A stretch of 64,000 nt of DNA from RGIG3701 sp030530205 (GCA_030530205.1 JAUMVK010000011.1:26585-90584), one strand, 5' to 3'. Counted from the stretch's first letter, positions 24,821 through 32,746 are shown. A program made the numbers and translations. Notes: generated from the letters alone by a model not told the origin.

Positions 24821-25053
24821 TCGAGGTCGCGGATCACGTTCTGCTCCGCCGCTTCGATCACTTTTTCCTGATAAATCTCCTCGCGTTCCATCACCTTTTG
24901 AATGGCGGCTTTCACGCGAGGATTCGGGATAAAATCCAAAAGCGCTTCCTCCCACGCCTTCACCAGCGGAAGGACCTGCTCGCCGCTGATCCGGGAACCG
25001 AACCAGTCCGCCGCCTTCTGGATCGAAATCCAATTCACGCAGAAAGTGCCCAA
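24763..25053 (-). pseudogene. Prophage-like ORF fragment
   Basis: 96 codons whose core (GEQVLPLVKAWEEALLDFIP, then NPRVKAAIQKVMEREEIYQE) looks like genuine helical protein but which I cannot assign. The frame begins inside an IS5-type transposase remnant, so its native N-terminus has been replaced. It overlaps the chaperone-like remnant in another frame, suggesting a frameshift between two parts of the tail region. Confidence 0.4.
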
Positions 25054-25366
25054 ACCTTGTAAAAAGTCGGTCCAAAAGCCGATTGTTTTTCAGCCGTTCG
25101 CGGAAATTCCAGGTCGATTCCGGGAAACCGCTGAAACGACACACGGTCGGCGATTTGTTATTCCATATCCTCGTCGCTGAGGTTGTACAAACACTGAAAA
25201 ATAAGGATTTTGAACATCATCACGACGTCGTACGGCAGACGCCCGCCGAGCCGAGCGTCCTTGACCTTACTGACACGATTTAACTCTCCTTTCGAGGGGA
25301 TCCGCTCCACCAAAACAGCGAACCGATTCGCGATTTTTCAAGCCGGTCCATCTTCCTGTCGGTCAT
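25040..25366 (-). pseudogene. IS5-type transposase, N-terminal remnant with frameshift and stop
   Basis: From the ATG at 25364-25366 the minus strand reads MTDRKMDRLEK. After one base missing in an A-run it continues FAVLVERIPSKGELNRV and then GGRLPYDVVMMFKILIFQCL, YNLSDEDME, a TAA stop, and QIADRVSFQRFPGID. This is the DUF772-type N-terminus of IS5/IS1182-group transposases. The DDE catalytic part is absent. The remnant abuts prophage sequence. Confidence 0.78.
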
Positions 25367-25546
25367 AAACATCCACTCACCCGTTTCGCCCTCCAATTTC
25401 AATTTTTATAACAGATTTTGATTTTTTGTAAATCGGAGGAGTTTTGAGAACTGCCTCGCATTCAGTTAATGGGTTAAAATGCTTAGATTTTTTTTACGGA
25501 AACCATCTTCCAATATTTCAGAAAATTTTTTGATTTTTGTGGGTCA

Positions 25547-26353
25547 CTAAGATTTAATACATACACCAGATAGTAAGGCCAGTGTACAGTCATCCATCGT
25601 TTTCTGGAGGAAAACTTCTTCCAGCGCGGTCTGCAGAGCGTCTGAGACTTCGTTTGAGGCAGAATCATCGAGCCACGTCAGGATTTGAGCCACCGCAGGT
25701 GCTGTGCGCAATTCGGACGCCTGGATCAACGAGTTTTCCAGCCCGTCCGTGAAAAGGGCAAAAGATCGGACCGAGCAAGTATTTCGGATGATTTCGGTGT
25801 TTCGGGCCGCGTCTTTGTCTGTAACGAAGAAGGTCACGTTGGCGTAGTCCCCTTTTGCGGGGCAGGAAACGATAAACGGTCCGTTTTCACCAAGTCCAAC
25901 GATTCCGCCGTCGCCGATGTGGACAGCCAGCCAGCTTCCATCGAGGTGGAGCACTGCTGCCACAAGTGTGCAAGAGAAGGGTTTCAAATTTTGGGGACTG
26001 CTCTTCAGGCCTGCAAATTTGCGGATGCGGCGTTGAATGACAGAGATGAGACGTTTGGCAATTTCCTCACGCGAAACACCGGGGTACTGGATCCGATGGT
26101 AATTCTCCAGAAGCCAGCGAGCAGCGGCTCGCGACGCGATTTTGGCGCCCAGGCTTCCGAACCGGCAGCTCCCTGCTCCGTCGCAGACAGCAACCGCTTC
26201 GAGAAAGACTTTTCCCTTCCAGTTCTTGAGCGTTTCGATGGCGTATGCGTCTTCGCAAAGCGTACCGTGCCTGCGGTGCGAACGGCCGGTCGCGCTGGCT
26301 GCCGCCGCTTTGATCTCTTCAATGTCAAATGGGTAGTTCATGATCGTGTGCAT
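25547..26353 (-). CDS. PP2C-type serine/threonine phosphatase (TerY-P triad)
   Basis: 268 residues. PP2C metal-site motifs: GTLCEDAY (Asp35), AVCDGAGSCRFGSLGA (Asp58), HIGDGGIVG and ALFTDGLENS. This is the short, single-domain form found beside VWA proteins and kinases (YegK-like). It would remove phosphates added by the kinase encoded at 27230-29083. The start is uncertain; two ATGs (26353 and 26341) lack a Shine-Dalgarno. It is the third gene of the minus-strand run kinase, VWA, phosphatase, 80 bases after the VWA gene. No membrane segment or signal peptide. Confidence 0.82.
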   Translation of the reverse strand: MHTIMNYPFDIEEIKAAAASATGRSHRRHGTLCEDAYAIETLKNWKGKVFLEAVAVCDGAGSCRFGSLGAKIASRAAARWLLENYHRIQYPGVSREEIAKRLISVIQRRIRKFAGLKSSPQNLKPFSCTLVAAVLHLDGSWLAVHIGDGGIVGLGENGPFIVSCPAKGDYANVTFFVTDKDAARNTEIIRNTCSVRSFALFTDGLENSLIQASELRTAPAVAQILTWLDDSASNEVSDALQTALEEVFLQKTMDDCTLALLSGVCIKS

Positions 26354-26433
26354 CGGGAATACGGTGGTCTGTGGGAGGGATTGGGCTGGGAACAGCGCCC
26401 CAGCCCGTGTGATCCGTTAAAGGGCTTCGGATT

Positions 26434-27120
26434 CTAAATCTGCCGCCACTTCTTCATCCCCTCCCAATCCCGCGGAACGTCTTCGCCCGGACGAGAGACC
26501 GACACCCGAATGACCGAGGCGGAGAGCCACTGGAAGAACTCCTGGAAGCAGAGTCCGCGCAGACGCAGCGGAGTGCCTGTCGTAAACTTCTGCAACATTC
26601 TCATGTCCGTATCGTTACCGATAGCGATGGGGTAAACGACCAGTTTTCCGGACCGTTCGAGTTCCCAGCAGCGCCGAGCGGCCTGGTCGGTCACCATGGA
26701 CGATTCACCGCACGGCTGACCATCCGTCATCAGGACGAGCCACGGCTGGTAGTAATCGACTCCGACCATCTTGAGGCATTTCTTTTGGCGTTCCAGCGTG
26801 TCGAGAGCCAGATTCACACCGGTTCCAAGGACGGTACAGCCACTGGCGCCTGGAATTTGCGGCGTCCGACGGCACGAGCCGATGGTCTTGAAGTCCTGAA
26901 TGAGGTTGGCTTGTGAAGAGAATGTGACGATCGCTGCCTCGGCGCTCGACGAGGCGGTGCAATCCATCCGGACCGACTCGTAGAATTTGGTGATTCCACG
27001 ATTCAGCTCGTTCAGTTTTTCACCAGCCATCGAGCCGGAAGTGTCGAGGCAGAGGGTGATCGGGACGCGCGGCGCCGGGTTGTTGAGGAGATCGTCAAGT
27101 TTGATCCGAAGATTTGCCAT
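26434..27120 (-). CDS. VWA-domain protein (TerY/YegL-like)
   Basis: 228 residues from the ATG at 27118-27120, preceded by AGAGG; the longer frame to 27339 overlaps the kinase gene and is not used. A complete von Willebrand A domain with MIDAS residues: LCLDTSGSMAGEKLNELNRG (Asp26, Ser28, Ser30), TGVNLALDTLE (Thr) and VLMTDGQPCGES (Asp). TerY/YegL-type proteins of this size are cytoplasmic and travel with a PP2C phosphatase and a kinase in the TerY-P triad described by comparative genomics. The metal-dependent domain probably binds a partner when phosphorylation changes; that is inference. Confidence 0.85.
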   Translation of the reverse strand: MANLRIKLDDLLNNPAPRVPITLCLDTSGSMAGEKLNELNRGITKFYESVRMDCTASSSAEAAIVTFSSQANLIQDFKTIGSCRRTPQIPGASGCTVLGTGVNLALDTLERQKKCLKMVGVDYYQPWLVLMTDGQPCGESSMVTDQAARRCWELERSGKLVVYPIAIGNDTDMRMLQKFTTGTPLRLRGLCFQEFFQWLSASVIRVSVSRPGEDVPRDWEGMKKWRQI

Positions 27121-27181
27121 AATTAAACCTCTTTGAAAAAATGAAATGAAATGGGAAATGTTTTGACTTTTCGTTATTTTG

Positions 27182-27211
27182 CAGACGTGACGAATTAAAA
27201 CCATCACGTCT
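27182..27211. repeat. Hairpin between VWA and kinase genes
   Basis: AGACGTGA and TCACGTCT form an 8-bp perfect inverted repeat around a 13-base loop, in the 109-base gap between the two genes. It may process or attenuate the shared transcript. Confidence 0.45.
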
Positions 27212-27229
27212 TGAGGACTGCGACATGAT

Positions 27230-29083
27230 TCAGGGATTCCATCCGAAGAGTCGGCCCAGGAAGGAAAAAATGTCTGGGGACTGATTCGGTTTTGTCTGTT
27301 TGGATTGTTTGGGTGGCGTGTAAACAGGAGCCTGAACATAAACTACTGACTGCTGAGGATTCACCGCTTGAGGGGTCCTTGTCACAGATATATCCATATT
27401 CATCTTCGCCTCCAACGCTTCAAGGTGGGCCTCAAGGTCCGTTTTCCCGTCAGTGCGCAACTGGTTCATTGGATTGGTGTTGTTTTTGATCCGGCGGCGG
27501 TTGTGGGGGAAAATCATCAGATCAAAACCGTATTTTTGACTGGGGCCTACAAAGGTTTCACGAGGATCTTTAAGGATGGTACAGTAACGATTGAACAGCC
27601 GCTGCCAGTTTTTGATAGTTGTCCGCGGTTTCCCGAAACCGTCCTTGTGGAAACAGTTAAAAAAACTGTCTTTGATCGGTCGCGGAAGATGAGACCAGCA
27701 GTAACGCCATTTCCCCTCGGGAACGCAGTCGGAGTGCCTTTCGCCGAGAGCGTAAGGAAAATGTCCTTTACGGATGTTCTCATCCGGGGCGCCGCCGCCC
27801 TGGTGCGAGTACGGATGCTTGCCCGGCAGCATGATCATGAAAAGGAGGATAGCCACGGAAAAAAGCTCGTTTTCCATCGTGCGAAGCGTGCTTCCCAACT
27901 GGGTTCCGTGGAGTTCCGGCGCGGTATAGCTCGGTACTCCGACCGGGCACGGGAACCCTTCGACCTGGAAACTGTCGCAGTCCACGAACCAGACGGACGT
28001 TGGGCTTTCGACCAGGATGTTCGCGCTGTTGATGTCACCAATGAGGAGGTTCATGCGGTGTATGTACGAAATCTTTTCAAGGATCGTACAGCACAGCTGG
28101 GCTAATTGCAAACGAGTCCATTCCTTGTGCTGCTCGAGCCAGCCGGGACTCATCGCGGATTCCTGCAATTTGGCCCCTCTTGCTCCCCACATGAGAAAAC
28201 CGCGGAATTGGTTCCGGGTGTCATAGACGGACTTGACCGGCAAACAAATTCCTTTCTCCCGCGGAACGGCATGGCTCGCAAGGAGTTCCACCTTGGCCTT
28301 GAGGCAGGTCGTCAGTTTCTCTGGATAATACACCTTGCAGACCATACCGGGGACGTTGGTCTTGTAAACGGCCCCTTCACCTCCCTTGCTGATCTCATCA
28401 CCAAGGACAACATTCGGGCAGTTCAAATCGTGAGTATGAACGGTGCTCCCTCTACCTATGGATTCCGTGACCGGAATAGGCTCGGGATTTACCGCTTCCG
28501 GGGCGAGCGCGACGCTTTTCCGAAAGGGGGTTGGAAAGCTTTCCTTCTCGTTCCGGGTTTTCTGATCGCGTTTTGTGCCGGACGATTGTCTCATCTGATG
28601 GCGGCGAAGAAGAGTATGGTCTTTCAGTTCTCCCCCCTCCAGAGCCAGGACCGTGATCTTGTGGTTGTGATAGATCGATTTTTGAGACAGGATGTCATAA
28701 AGATCTTCACCGAGGCCACGGTCGTTCGTGATAACAACGATGTCCTTCTCGGAGTGATATTTCTGAACCGCGGCCAGAATAACAGCATCGCTATGAGTGA
28801 CCGTATTCAACGCAAGCTCGCAGAAATCCATAAGGCCTTGCGCTCTGAATCGCTTGACAAGCCTCAAACTATTGTGGGCGCTTGCCGCTTTTTTTGAAAT
28901 CCGGGCCAGTTTCTGGAGTTCATCCCAGACCGTTTTCAGAAGGATGATGGGGTTGCCGCGGAGCAGAGGGCTCAACATGTTCATCATCTTTTCGAACTCA
29001 TCATCCATAACGACACAGGTGTCAATCAGAATGAGTCCTTTAGAAAAAAGGGCCGAAAAGTTCTGAGTCTTGTTGTTTTTCAT
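27230..29083 (-). CDS. PIN domain-protein kinase fusion (TerY-P triad)
   Basis: 617 residues from the ATG at 29081-29083, with AAGGAAG upstream. Residues about 15-150 form a PIN nuclease domain: LILIDTCVV (Asp21), VWDELQKLA (Glu55), THSDAVILAA (Asp99) and ITNDRGLGEDL (Asp121, Asp127), the full acidic set. Residues about 225-480 are a Ser/Thr kinase: KGGEGAVY (234-240), Lys250, GDINSANILV (Asp350, Asn355), FVDCDS replacing DFG (Asp368), and APE at 388-390. The C-terminal 60 residues are proline/glutamine-rich. The kinase resembles YegI-type kinases of TerY-P loci. The PIN fusion suggests that kinase signalling gates RNA cleavage. First gene of its operon. Confidence 0.85.
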   Translation of the reverse strand: MKNNKTQNFSALFSKGLILIDTCVVMDDEFEKMMNMLSPLLRGNPIILLKTVWDELQKLARISKKAASAHNSLRLVKRFRAQGLMDFCELALNTVTHSDAVILAAVQKYHSEKDIVVITNDRGLGEDLYDILSQKSIYHNHKITVLALEGGELKDHTLLRRHQMRQSSGTKRDQKTRNEKESFPTPFRKSVALAPEAVNPEPIPVTESIGRGSTVHTHDLNCPNVVLGDEISKGGEGAVYKTNVPGMVCKVYYPEKLTTCLKAKVELLASHAVPREKGICLPVKSVYDTRNQFRGFLMWGARGAKLQESAMSPGWLEQHKEWTRLQLAQLCCTILEKISYIHRMNLLIGDINSANILVESPTSVWFVDCDSFQVEGFPCPVGVPSYTAPELHGTQLGSTLRTMENELFSVAILLFMIMLPGKHPYSHQGGGAPDENIRKGHFPYALGERHSDCVPEGKWRYCWSHLPRPIKDSFFNCFHKDGFGKPRTTIKNWQRLFNRYCTILKDPRETFVGPSQKYGFDLMIFPHNRRRIKNNTNPMNQLRTDGKTDLEAHLEALEAKMNMDISVTRTPQAVNPQQSVVYVQAPVYTPPKQSKQTKPNQSPDIFSFLGRLFGWNP

Positions 29084-29773
29084 TTTCGCTTCCTTGTTGT
29101 TAGGGGTTCGAATAACCATCTATCATAATAAACTCGCAAGTGTGGCATAATGACAAAAAATTTTTGAAATTCTTAAAAAATTTTTTTGTTGCTATACCGT
29201 TGGTTTTGTCTTCTGATAATAATAACCTTCCCAATGGGATGATCTTCCAGAAAAAATGTCAATTTTTAAGATTTTCTGTAAAAAAAGGCCCCACTTGGGA
29301 GAAGGGCGTGGTCCAAAAAAAAATTATTGAAGGTCGTGAAATTGTGTTCAGTAAGGGGCGTGACTCGTTGGATCCAAGCTCTCCTTCTTATGCCCCCCTT
29401 AGTTTTCTCGAGAGAAGGGTGTTTTGGTGGACACGGCAAACCCTGAGAATCTGTAAGGTTTCAGTATGGATAAAACTGTAAAGAATAATTAAAATCTGAC
29501 AAACCAATACGATTTTCTAAAAAATCGGGAAAGGCCTCCTCCGGACCCTTGCGACCCAAGAAAAAGCATCCGTTAGCCATTTTTTTGCCGTCCGCTAATG
29601 AGAGATACCTCATTAACTTTTCATACTATAATCCATTCCTTTCTGTTAGTCTGCACATTGGTCACAATTCGGGTTTACAGGAGACTTTTCTCAGGTTCTG
29701 ACCAAGCCGGTTTGCTCCGAAAGTCAGAACCTGGACCCATCTTGTCAATTCCGATCCGCAGGCCATGGTATTC
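29084..29773. other. AT-rich gap without a convincing gene
   Basis: I see no protein-coding signal here. An open frame at 29140-29481 has no ribosome site and low-complexity, lysine-rich content. A small hairpin (TAATGAG/CTCATTA, 29595-29613) is present. The stretch lies between the kinase operon start and the 3' end of the secreted nuclease, so it should hold the kinase promoter, but no box pair is convincing. Confidence 0.5.
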
Positions 29774-30907
29774 TTACTTCCAGCAAGCGTCAACACCGGC
29801 TCGGACCGCTTTGTCCCCTGCGAAGTAACCGCCGATGGCTCCCGCGACTCCGCCAACGAATCCGCCGACAGCTGTTCCGAAGATCGGAACGACAGAACCG
29901 ACGGCCGCTCCGGCTGCCGCTCCGCCGTAGGCTCCTGCAGCTGCGCCGCTCATTCCTCCGGCAAAGCTGCCCGCGTTTTTCACGTGGGATTTCACGCGCT
30001 CGTTTTGGGTGATTTGGCCGTTCTTGTACTGGGTCTCAACCTGATAGGCTTCGTAACCGCGGACTCCAACATCGACTCCCACCCCAACAGCGCCGGCACA
30101 TTTAGCGAATGTACATGCCGCTGAAGCTGCTTTCACGCTTTCCGCAGCGGCGCGGGTACCTTCCGCGGCAGCACGGGTCCCTTTCGCGGTATTCGAGAGC
30201 GTCTTTGTACCAGCGCGAAGGGCCACCGAATCCTCACGGATCTCTTCAGCCCACTTGAAAGACATTTTATTCAAAGAGGTTCTGGCCATGCTGGCAGCTT
30301 CCTGCGAGCAGGTTTTCATGCTTTTCCATCCGGGCAGTTCCGGCTTTCCAAGGACGTGTTCCGTGACGGCGACGTCAATGTTCATCTCCCCCTTTGCCGC
30401 TGCTTCGAGGACCTGCCGGGCCACGCGCTTCTCGGTCTCGGAAGCCGCCGAGGAGTTCAGCGTATCCACCGCAGCGTCGATCGCCCATTCGGGTGTGCCC
30501 TGCTTGTGGTGGAAACGGTTCGGGCGCAGTTTCGGATTACGATTCTCCTCAATACCCTTCGCCTCGATGACATGGATCTTTCCATCATTACTTCGCCAGA
30601 CCTGATCAAATCCCTGCGAATGATTTTTCCCTTTGTCGCCTTTTCTCAGCAACGGTTCCCAGCCCTTTTCGCGGCAAAGACGTTCCGCGCCTTCCTCGCC
30701 GATCTCTTCGGAGATGAGGACTTGCCCTTGGATATCCAGATTCCGGACGCACTCCATGTAACGCTCGCGGTAGGCCAGCGCTTCCTCCTCTGAGAAACAG
30801 TGCGCAGAGACCTCCATGACAGTCCCCTGCGCCTGCACAGCCTCAACATTCCAACCACCAATCAGAACCAGAACGGACAGAACAACCAAAACCAACGAAT
30901 TCATCAT
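29774..30907 (-). CDS. Secreted REase-fold nuclease with C-terminal glycine zipper
   Basis: 377 residues; ATG at 30905-30907 with AAGGAGAT upstream. A signal peptide (VLVVLSVLVLIGGWNVEAVQ) is followed at about 70-165 by a restriction-endonuclease-like core: EEIGEEGAERLCREKGW, QGFDQVWRSNDGKIHVIEAKG (Asp, Glu-Ala-Lys) and KQGTPEWAIDAA. This order matches Tox-REase domains of polymorphic toxins. Residues about 240-280 are alanine-rich helix. Residues 320-370 are glycine-zipper repeats (GGMSGAAAGAYGGAAAGAAV, then GGFVGGVAGAIGGYFAG) that can insert in membranes. An exported nuclease with a membrane-active tail is compatible with an effector delivered to other cells. No immunity gene is obvious next to it; it shares orientation with the kinase operon. 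Confidence 0.7.
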   Translation of the reverse strand: MMNSLVLVVLSVLVLIGGWNVEAVQAQGTVMEVSAHCFSEEEALAYRERYMECVRNLDIQGQVLISEEIGEEGAERLCREKGWEPLLRKGDKGKNHSQGFDQVWRSNDGKIHVIEAKGIEENRNPKLRPNRFHHKQGTPEWAIDAAVDTLNSSAASETEKRVARQVLEAAAKGEMNIDVAVTEHVLGKPELPGWKSMKTCSQEAASMARTSLNKMSFKWAEEIREDSVALRAGTKTLSNTAKGTRAAAEGTRAAAESVKAASAACTFAKCAGAVGVGVDVGVRGYEAYQVETQYKNGQITQNERVKSHVKNAGSFAGGMSGAAAGAYGGAAAGAAVGSVVPIFGTAVGGFVGGVAGAIGGYFAGDKAVRAGVDACWK

Positions 30908-31027
30908 ATTTGAATCTCCTTGTTTATGTGACTTAAAAACCTTTTACCTGATATAATACTCAAGTGAGTGAAATTCCCAAAATTTCTCAAAAATTTTAAA
31001 ATTTTTTGTTTTGGGGGTGGGAAACCC

Positions 31028-31055
31028 TTGACAACCCTTTCGCGTCTGATATAAT
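31028..31055 (+). promoter_or_regulatory. Strong promoter reading into the CRISPR array
   Basis: TTGACA (31028-31033), 16-base spacer, TATAAT (31050-31055). Transcription would begin near 31062, about 90 bases before the first repeat, and run + through the array to the hairpin at 31443-31498. No open reading frame of note lies between. It could alternatively serve an unannotated small RNA. Confidence 0.7.
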
Positions 31056-31152
31056 AAAAGCATTAGTGAGGGAAAAATCTCATTTTCTTTGACAATTTGT
31101 GATTTGAATTAAAGAATTCGATTCAGGGGCGGGATAAACCGTTTTCCCGTCC

Positions 31153-31392
31153 CGTACACCGATTGCACGGATTTGACAGGGTTATAACTCGATGAACTGC
31201 TTTTCTCCGATGTAGCCAAGGGTGTACAGGGTGCCTGGATTTGACAGGGTTACAGCGTATAAAAACCTTTATGCTGCTTGACAGTGACGGTGTACAGGGT
31301 GCCTGGATTTGACAGGGTTACAGCGCGGCCCCATCAATCGTGTTCCGCAGCTTTTCGGTGTACAGGGTGCCTGGATTTGACAGGGTTACAGC
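31153..31392 (+). CRISPR. CRISPR mini-array: four repeats, three spacers
   Basis: Three identical 36-base repeats at 31221-31256, 31289-31324 and 31357-31392 begin GGTGTACAGGG and end GACAGGGTTACAGC. A degenerate first copy at 31153-31188 matches at about 26 of 36 positions, best at its 3' half. The three spacers (31189-31220, 31257-31288, 31325-31356) are each exactly 32 bases and unrelated to one another. The constant 68-base period excludes a tandem repeat. No cas1, cas2 or effector gene is in the window; the only CRISPR-linked protein is the Card1-like nuclease 19 kb away. The strong + strand promoter on the left suggests rightward transcription. The degenerate repeat would then be leader-proximal, which is unusual. 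Confidence 0.85.
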
Positions 31393-31442
31393 CTATGTTT
31401 TAGTTTAACCGCTAAAACACGAGGTTTAGTCCCTGATACACC

Positions 31443-31498
31443 AAAAAAAAATGACATTTTTCGCCCTCGCAAGGGGGTGGAAAATGTCATTTTTTTTG
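31443..31498. terminator. Bidirectional terminator hairpin after the CRISPR array
   Basis: AAAATGACATTTTT pairs with its complement AAAATGTCATTTT across GC-rich inner stem and loop. A-runs on one side and T-runs on the other let it act on both strands. It lies 50 bases after the last repeat. Confidence 0.75.
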
Positions 31499-31576
31499 AG
31501 CTCAGCCATCTAAATTCGTCTAAAATCGACCGGTTTCGGGTCGATCTTTGAACCTGATTTTCTGCGAATCCGGACC

Positions 31577-31620
31577 GCCGATCGTGAAGGCCGGGGTGGT
31601 GTTTCCTTTCCACGACCGGC
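31577..31620. repeat. Palindromic repeat, GATCGTGAA family
   Basis: GCCGATCGTGAAGG pairs with CCACGACCGGC at the far end. Another copy of the dispersed hairpin family, here between the CRISPR terminator and the integrase terminator. Confidence 0.65.
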
Positions 31621-31636
31621 TGGGTGAAAATTCACG

Positions 31637-31686
31637 AAAAAACCCCGGTTTCGGAGCGTTGTTTCTGCTCTGAAACCGGGGTTTTT
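31637..31686 (-). terminator. Terminator of the integrase remnant
   Basis: AAAACCCCGGTTTCGGAGC pairs with GCTCTGAAACCGGGGTTTT with one bulge, a very stable stem, with T-runs on both outer sides. It lies 15 bases after the minus-strand stop at 31702. Confidence 0.8.
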
Positions 31687-31701
31687 GTTATGGTTCCCGC
31701 G

Positions 31702-32139
31702 TCACTCGAACTGATGGATCAATCCCGCGATCGCGTCGCCGCAGGCTTTATCCCGTTCCCGCACGAACCGCAGCGTCTTTTCCACCTCGGAGTGGTCGTA
31801 GATCTGCGTGGTCTGCGTCGTCGAATGCCCCAGGGCGGTCGCGGCATCATCACGGCTCATCAGCAGGGAGAGGAAGGTTGCGGTCGCGTGTCGCAGCTGG
31901 TACGGCGTCCACCCGGACCACGGTCCCGGCCGGAATTCGATCAACGGCTATGCTCCGGACCTGGCTATGCTTCGCATCCTCCCTGATCGCGATTTCCGCT
32001 TCCAGCATCCGCACGAGTTTTTCTTTTGCTTTTTCTTCGTCCCGGGCCAAATAGACTTTTTTCCGTCTTTGTAGCAAAAAAAGTCACCGTTGGCGCCTTT
32101 TTTAATGACCGGCAATTCAGATTTTTTTCTTTTCGGCAT
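31702..32139 (-). pseudogene. Tyrosine recombinase/integrase, internally deleted and frameshifted
   Basis: The N-terminus (MPKRKKSELPVIKKGANGDF) starts at 32139. A frameshift near 32055 moves into KVYLARDEEKAKEKLVRMLE, the usual N-terminal arm of planctomycete integrases. Then the frame changes again and only the C-terminal catalytic part remains: YQLRHATATFLSLLMSRDD and ALGHSTTQTTQIYDH, with Arg-His, the second His and the catalytic Tyr. At least 200 central residues are missing. The stop and terminator are intact. It is adjacent to a tRNA-Val 3' fragment, as expected for an integrated island. Confidence 0.82.
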
Positions 32140-32254
32140 ATACTAAAATCCTTTCCTAAAACCAGAGTACTCTGGTTTTTTTACCGGAGTATCGCCCGAA
32201 ACCTTTTAACATAAAAAAAGGTTTCACCCCGCAAAACACGAAATGAAACCCAAG

Positions 32255-32302
32255 TGGGCGTTGCTGAACTCGAATCAGTGACCTCTGCGGTGTGAGCGAC
32301 TA
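32255..32302 (-). tRNA. tRNA-Val(CAC) 3' fragment, probable attachment-site remnant
   Basis: On the minus strand the sequence gives an anticodon loop CTCACAC (anticodon CAC), stem CGCAG, variable AGGTC, a T-arm with loop TTCGAGT and an acceptor end ACGCCCA. The D-arm and 5' acceptor half are absent: the next 40 bases upstream have no D-arm features. Such 3' fragments mark the att site duplicated when an integrase inserts an element into a tRNA gene. One T-stem pair is mismatched, so it is not a working tRNA. Confidence 0.65.
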
Positions 32303-32424
32303 AATTGGAGCGGCTTTTTTCACCCTTTTTTCGATTGCGCGGTATGTATTCCATTTCCATTTCAGGTCTATTTTTGCGGGATCCAATCGTGATTCCCGTC
32401 TCAAAAACGTGTTTTTCTCAAAAG

Positions 32425-32465
32425 TATGCAAAACTATGCAAAAACCGGCAGAACTATGCAAAAAC
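32425..32465. repeat. Iteron-like direct repeats (TATGCAAAA)
   Basis: TATGCA occurs at 32425, 32435 and 32455, each followed by an A-run; the last two share AACTATGCAAAAA. Spacings of 10 and 20 bases put all copies on one face of the helix. They lie 20 bases from the terminator of the small gene 32510-32746. Operator or replication/transfer site is possible. Confidence 0.55.
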
Positions 32466-32486
32466 GAGGTATGACAGCCAATAAAA

Positions 32487-32507
32487 AACCCCGCATTGAG
32501 CGGGGTT
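32487..32507 (-). terminator. Intrinsic terminator of the small gene 32510-32746
   Basis: AACCCCGC-ATTGA-GCGGGGTT forms a perfect 8-bp stem; read on the minus strand the stem's TT runs on as six T in all. It begins 2 bases after the stop codon. Confidence 0.85.
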
Positions 32508-32509
32508 CG

Positions 32510-32746
32510 TCACTTGCTTTTACGACCGGCGGCCAGCGCCTCACGAATGGCGTCCTGGACCGCGGCACGGATCACCTCGTGCAGCGCTTCGGCCAATCGT
32601 GAGGTGGCGTTGGCCGAGCGGCTCAGCTCGTTCGGGATCGCGTGGTCTAGGAACTTGCTGAGTGGCTCCCCGATCTGGGGCAGGAGGGCGTGGACCTCCG
32701 GGCTGAGCGTGCTGGTTACCTGAATGCGCGGCTTGCGTTTCTTCAT
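32510..32746 (-). CDS. Small helical protein, possible ribbon-helix-helix regulator
   Basis: 78 residues. GGAG lies 8 bases before the ATG and an intrinsic terminator follows the stop, so the gene is real. The basic N-terminus KKRKPRIQVTSTLSPEVHAL has the beta-strand-then-helix pattern of ribbon-helix-helix DNA-binding proteins. The C-terminal part (AEALHEVIRAAVQDAIREAL) is a long helix for oligomerisation. It could bind the TATGCA repeats just downstream. Such proteins are common as mobilisation or antitoxin-like regulators; which applies cannot be told. Confidence 0.6.
   Translation of the reverse strand: MKKRKPRIQVTSTLSPEVHALLPQIGEPLSKFLDHAIPNELSRSANATSRLAEALHEVIRAAVQDAIREALAAGRKSK

Noticed and set aside
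29140..29481. 113-codon + strand frame in the gap before the kinase operon
   Set aside because: No ribosome site, low-complexity lysine/phenylalanine content, and no resemblance to a protein family.
31241..31265. TTGACA within each CRISPR repeat followed by TATAAA as internal promoters
   Set aside because: The spacing between the boxes is about 11 bases, too short for sigma70, and the TATAAA occurs in only one spacer.
32255..32302. Complete tRNA-Val gene
   Set aside because: The D-arm, 5' acceptor strand and first half of the anticodon stem are missing, and one T-stem pair is mismatched.
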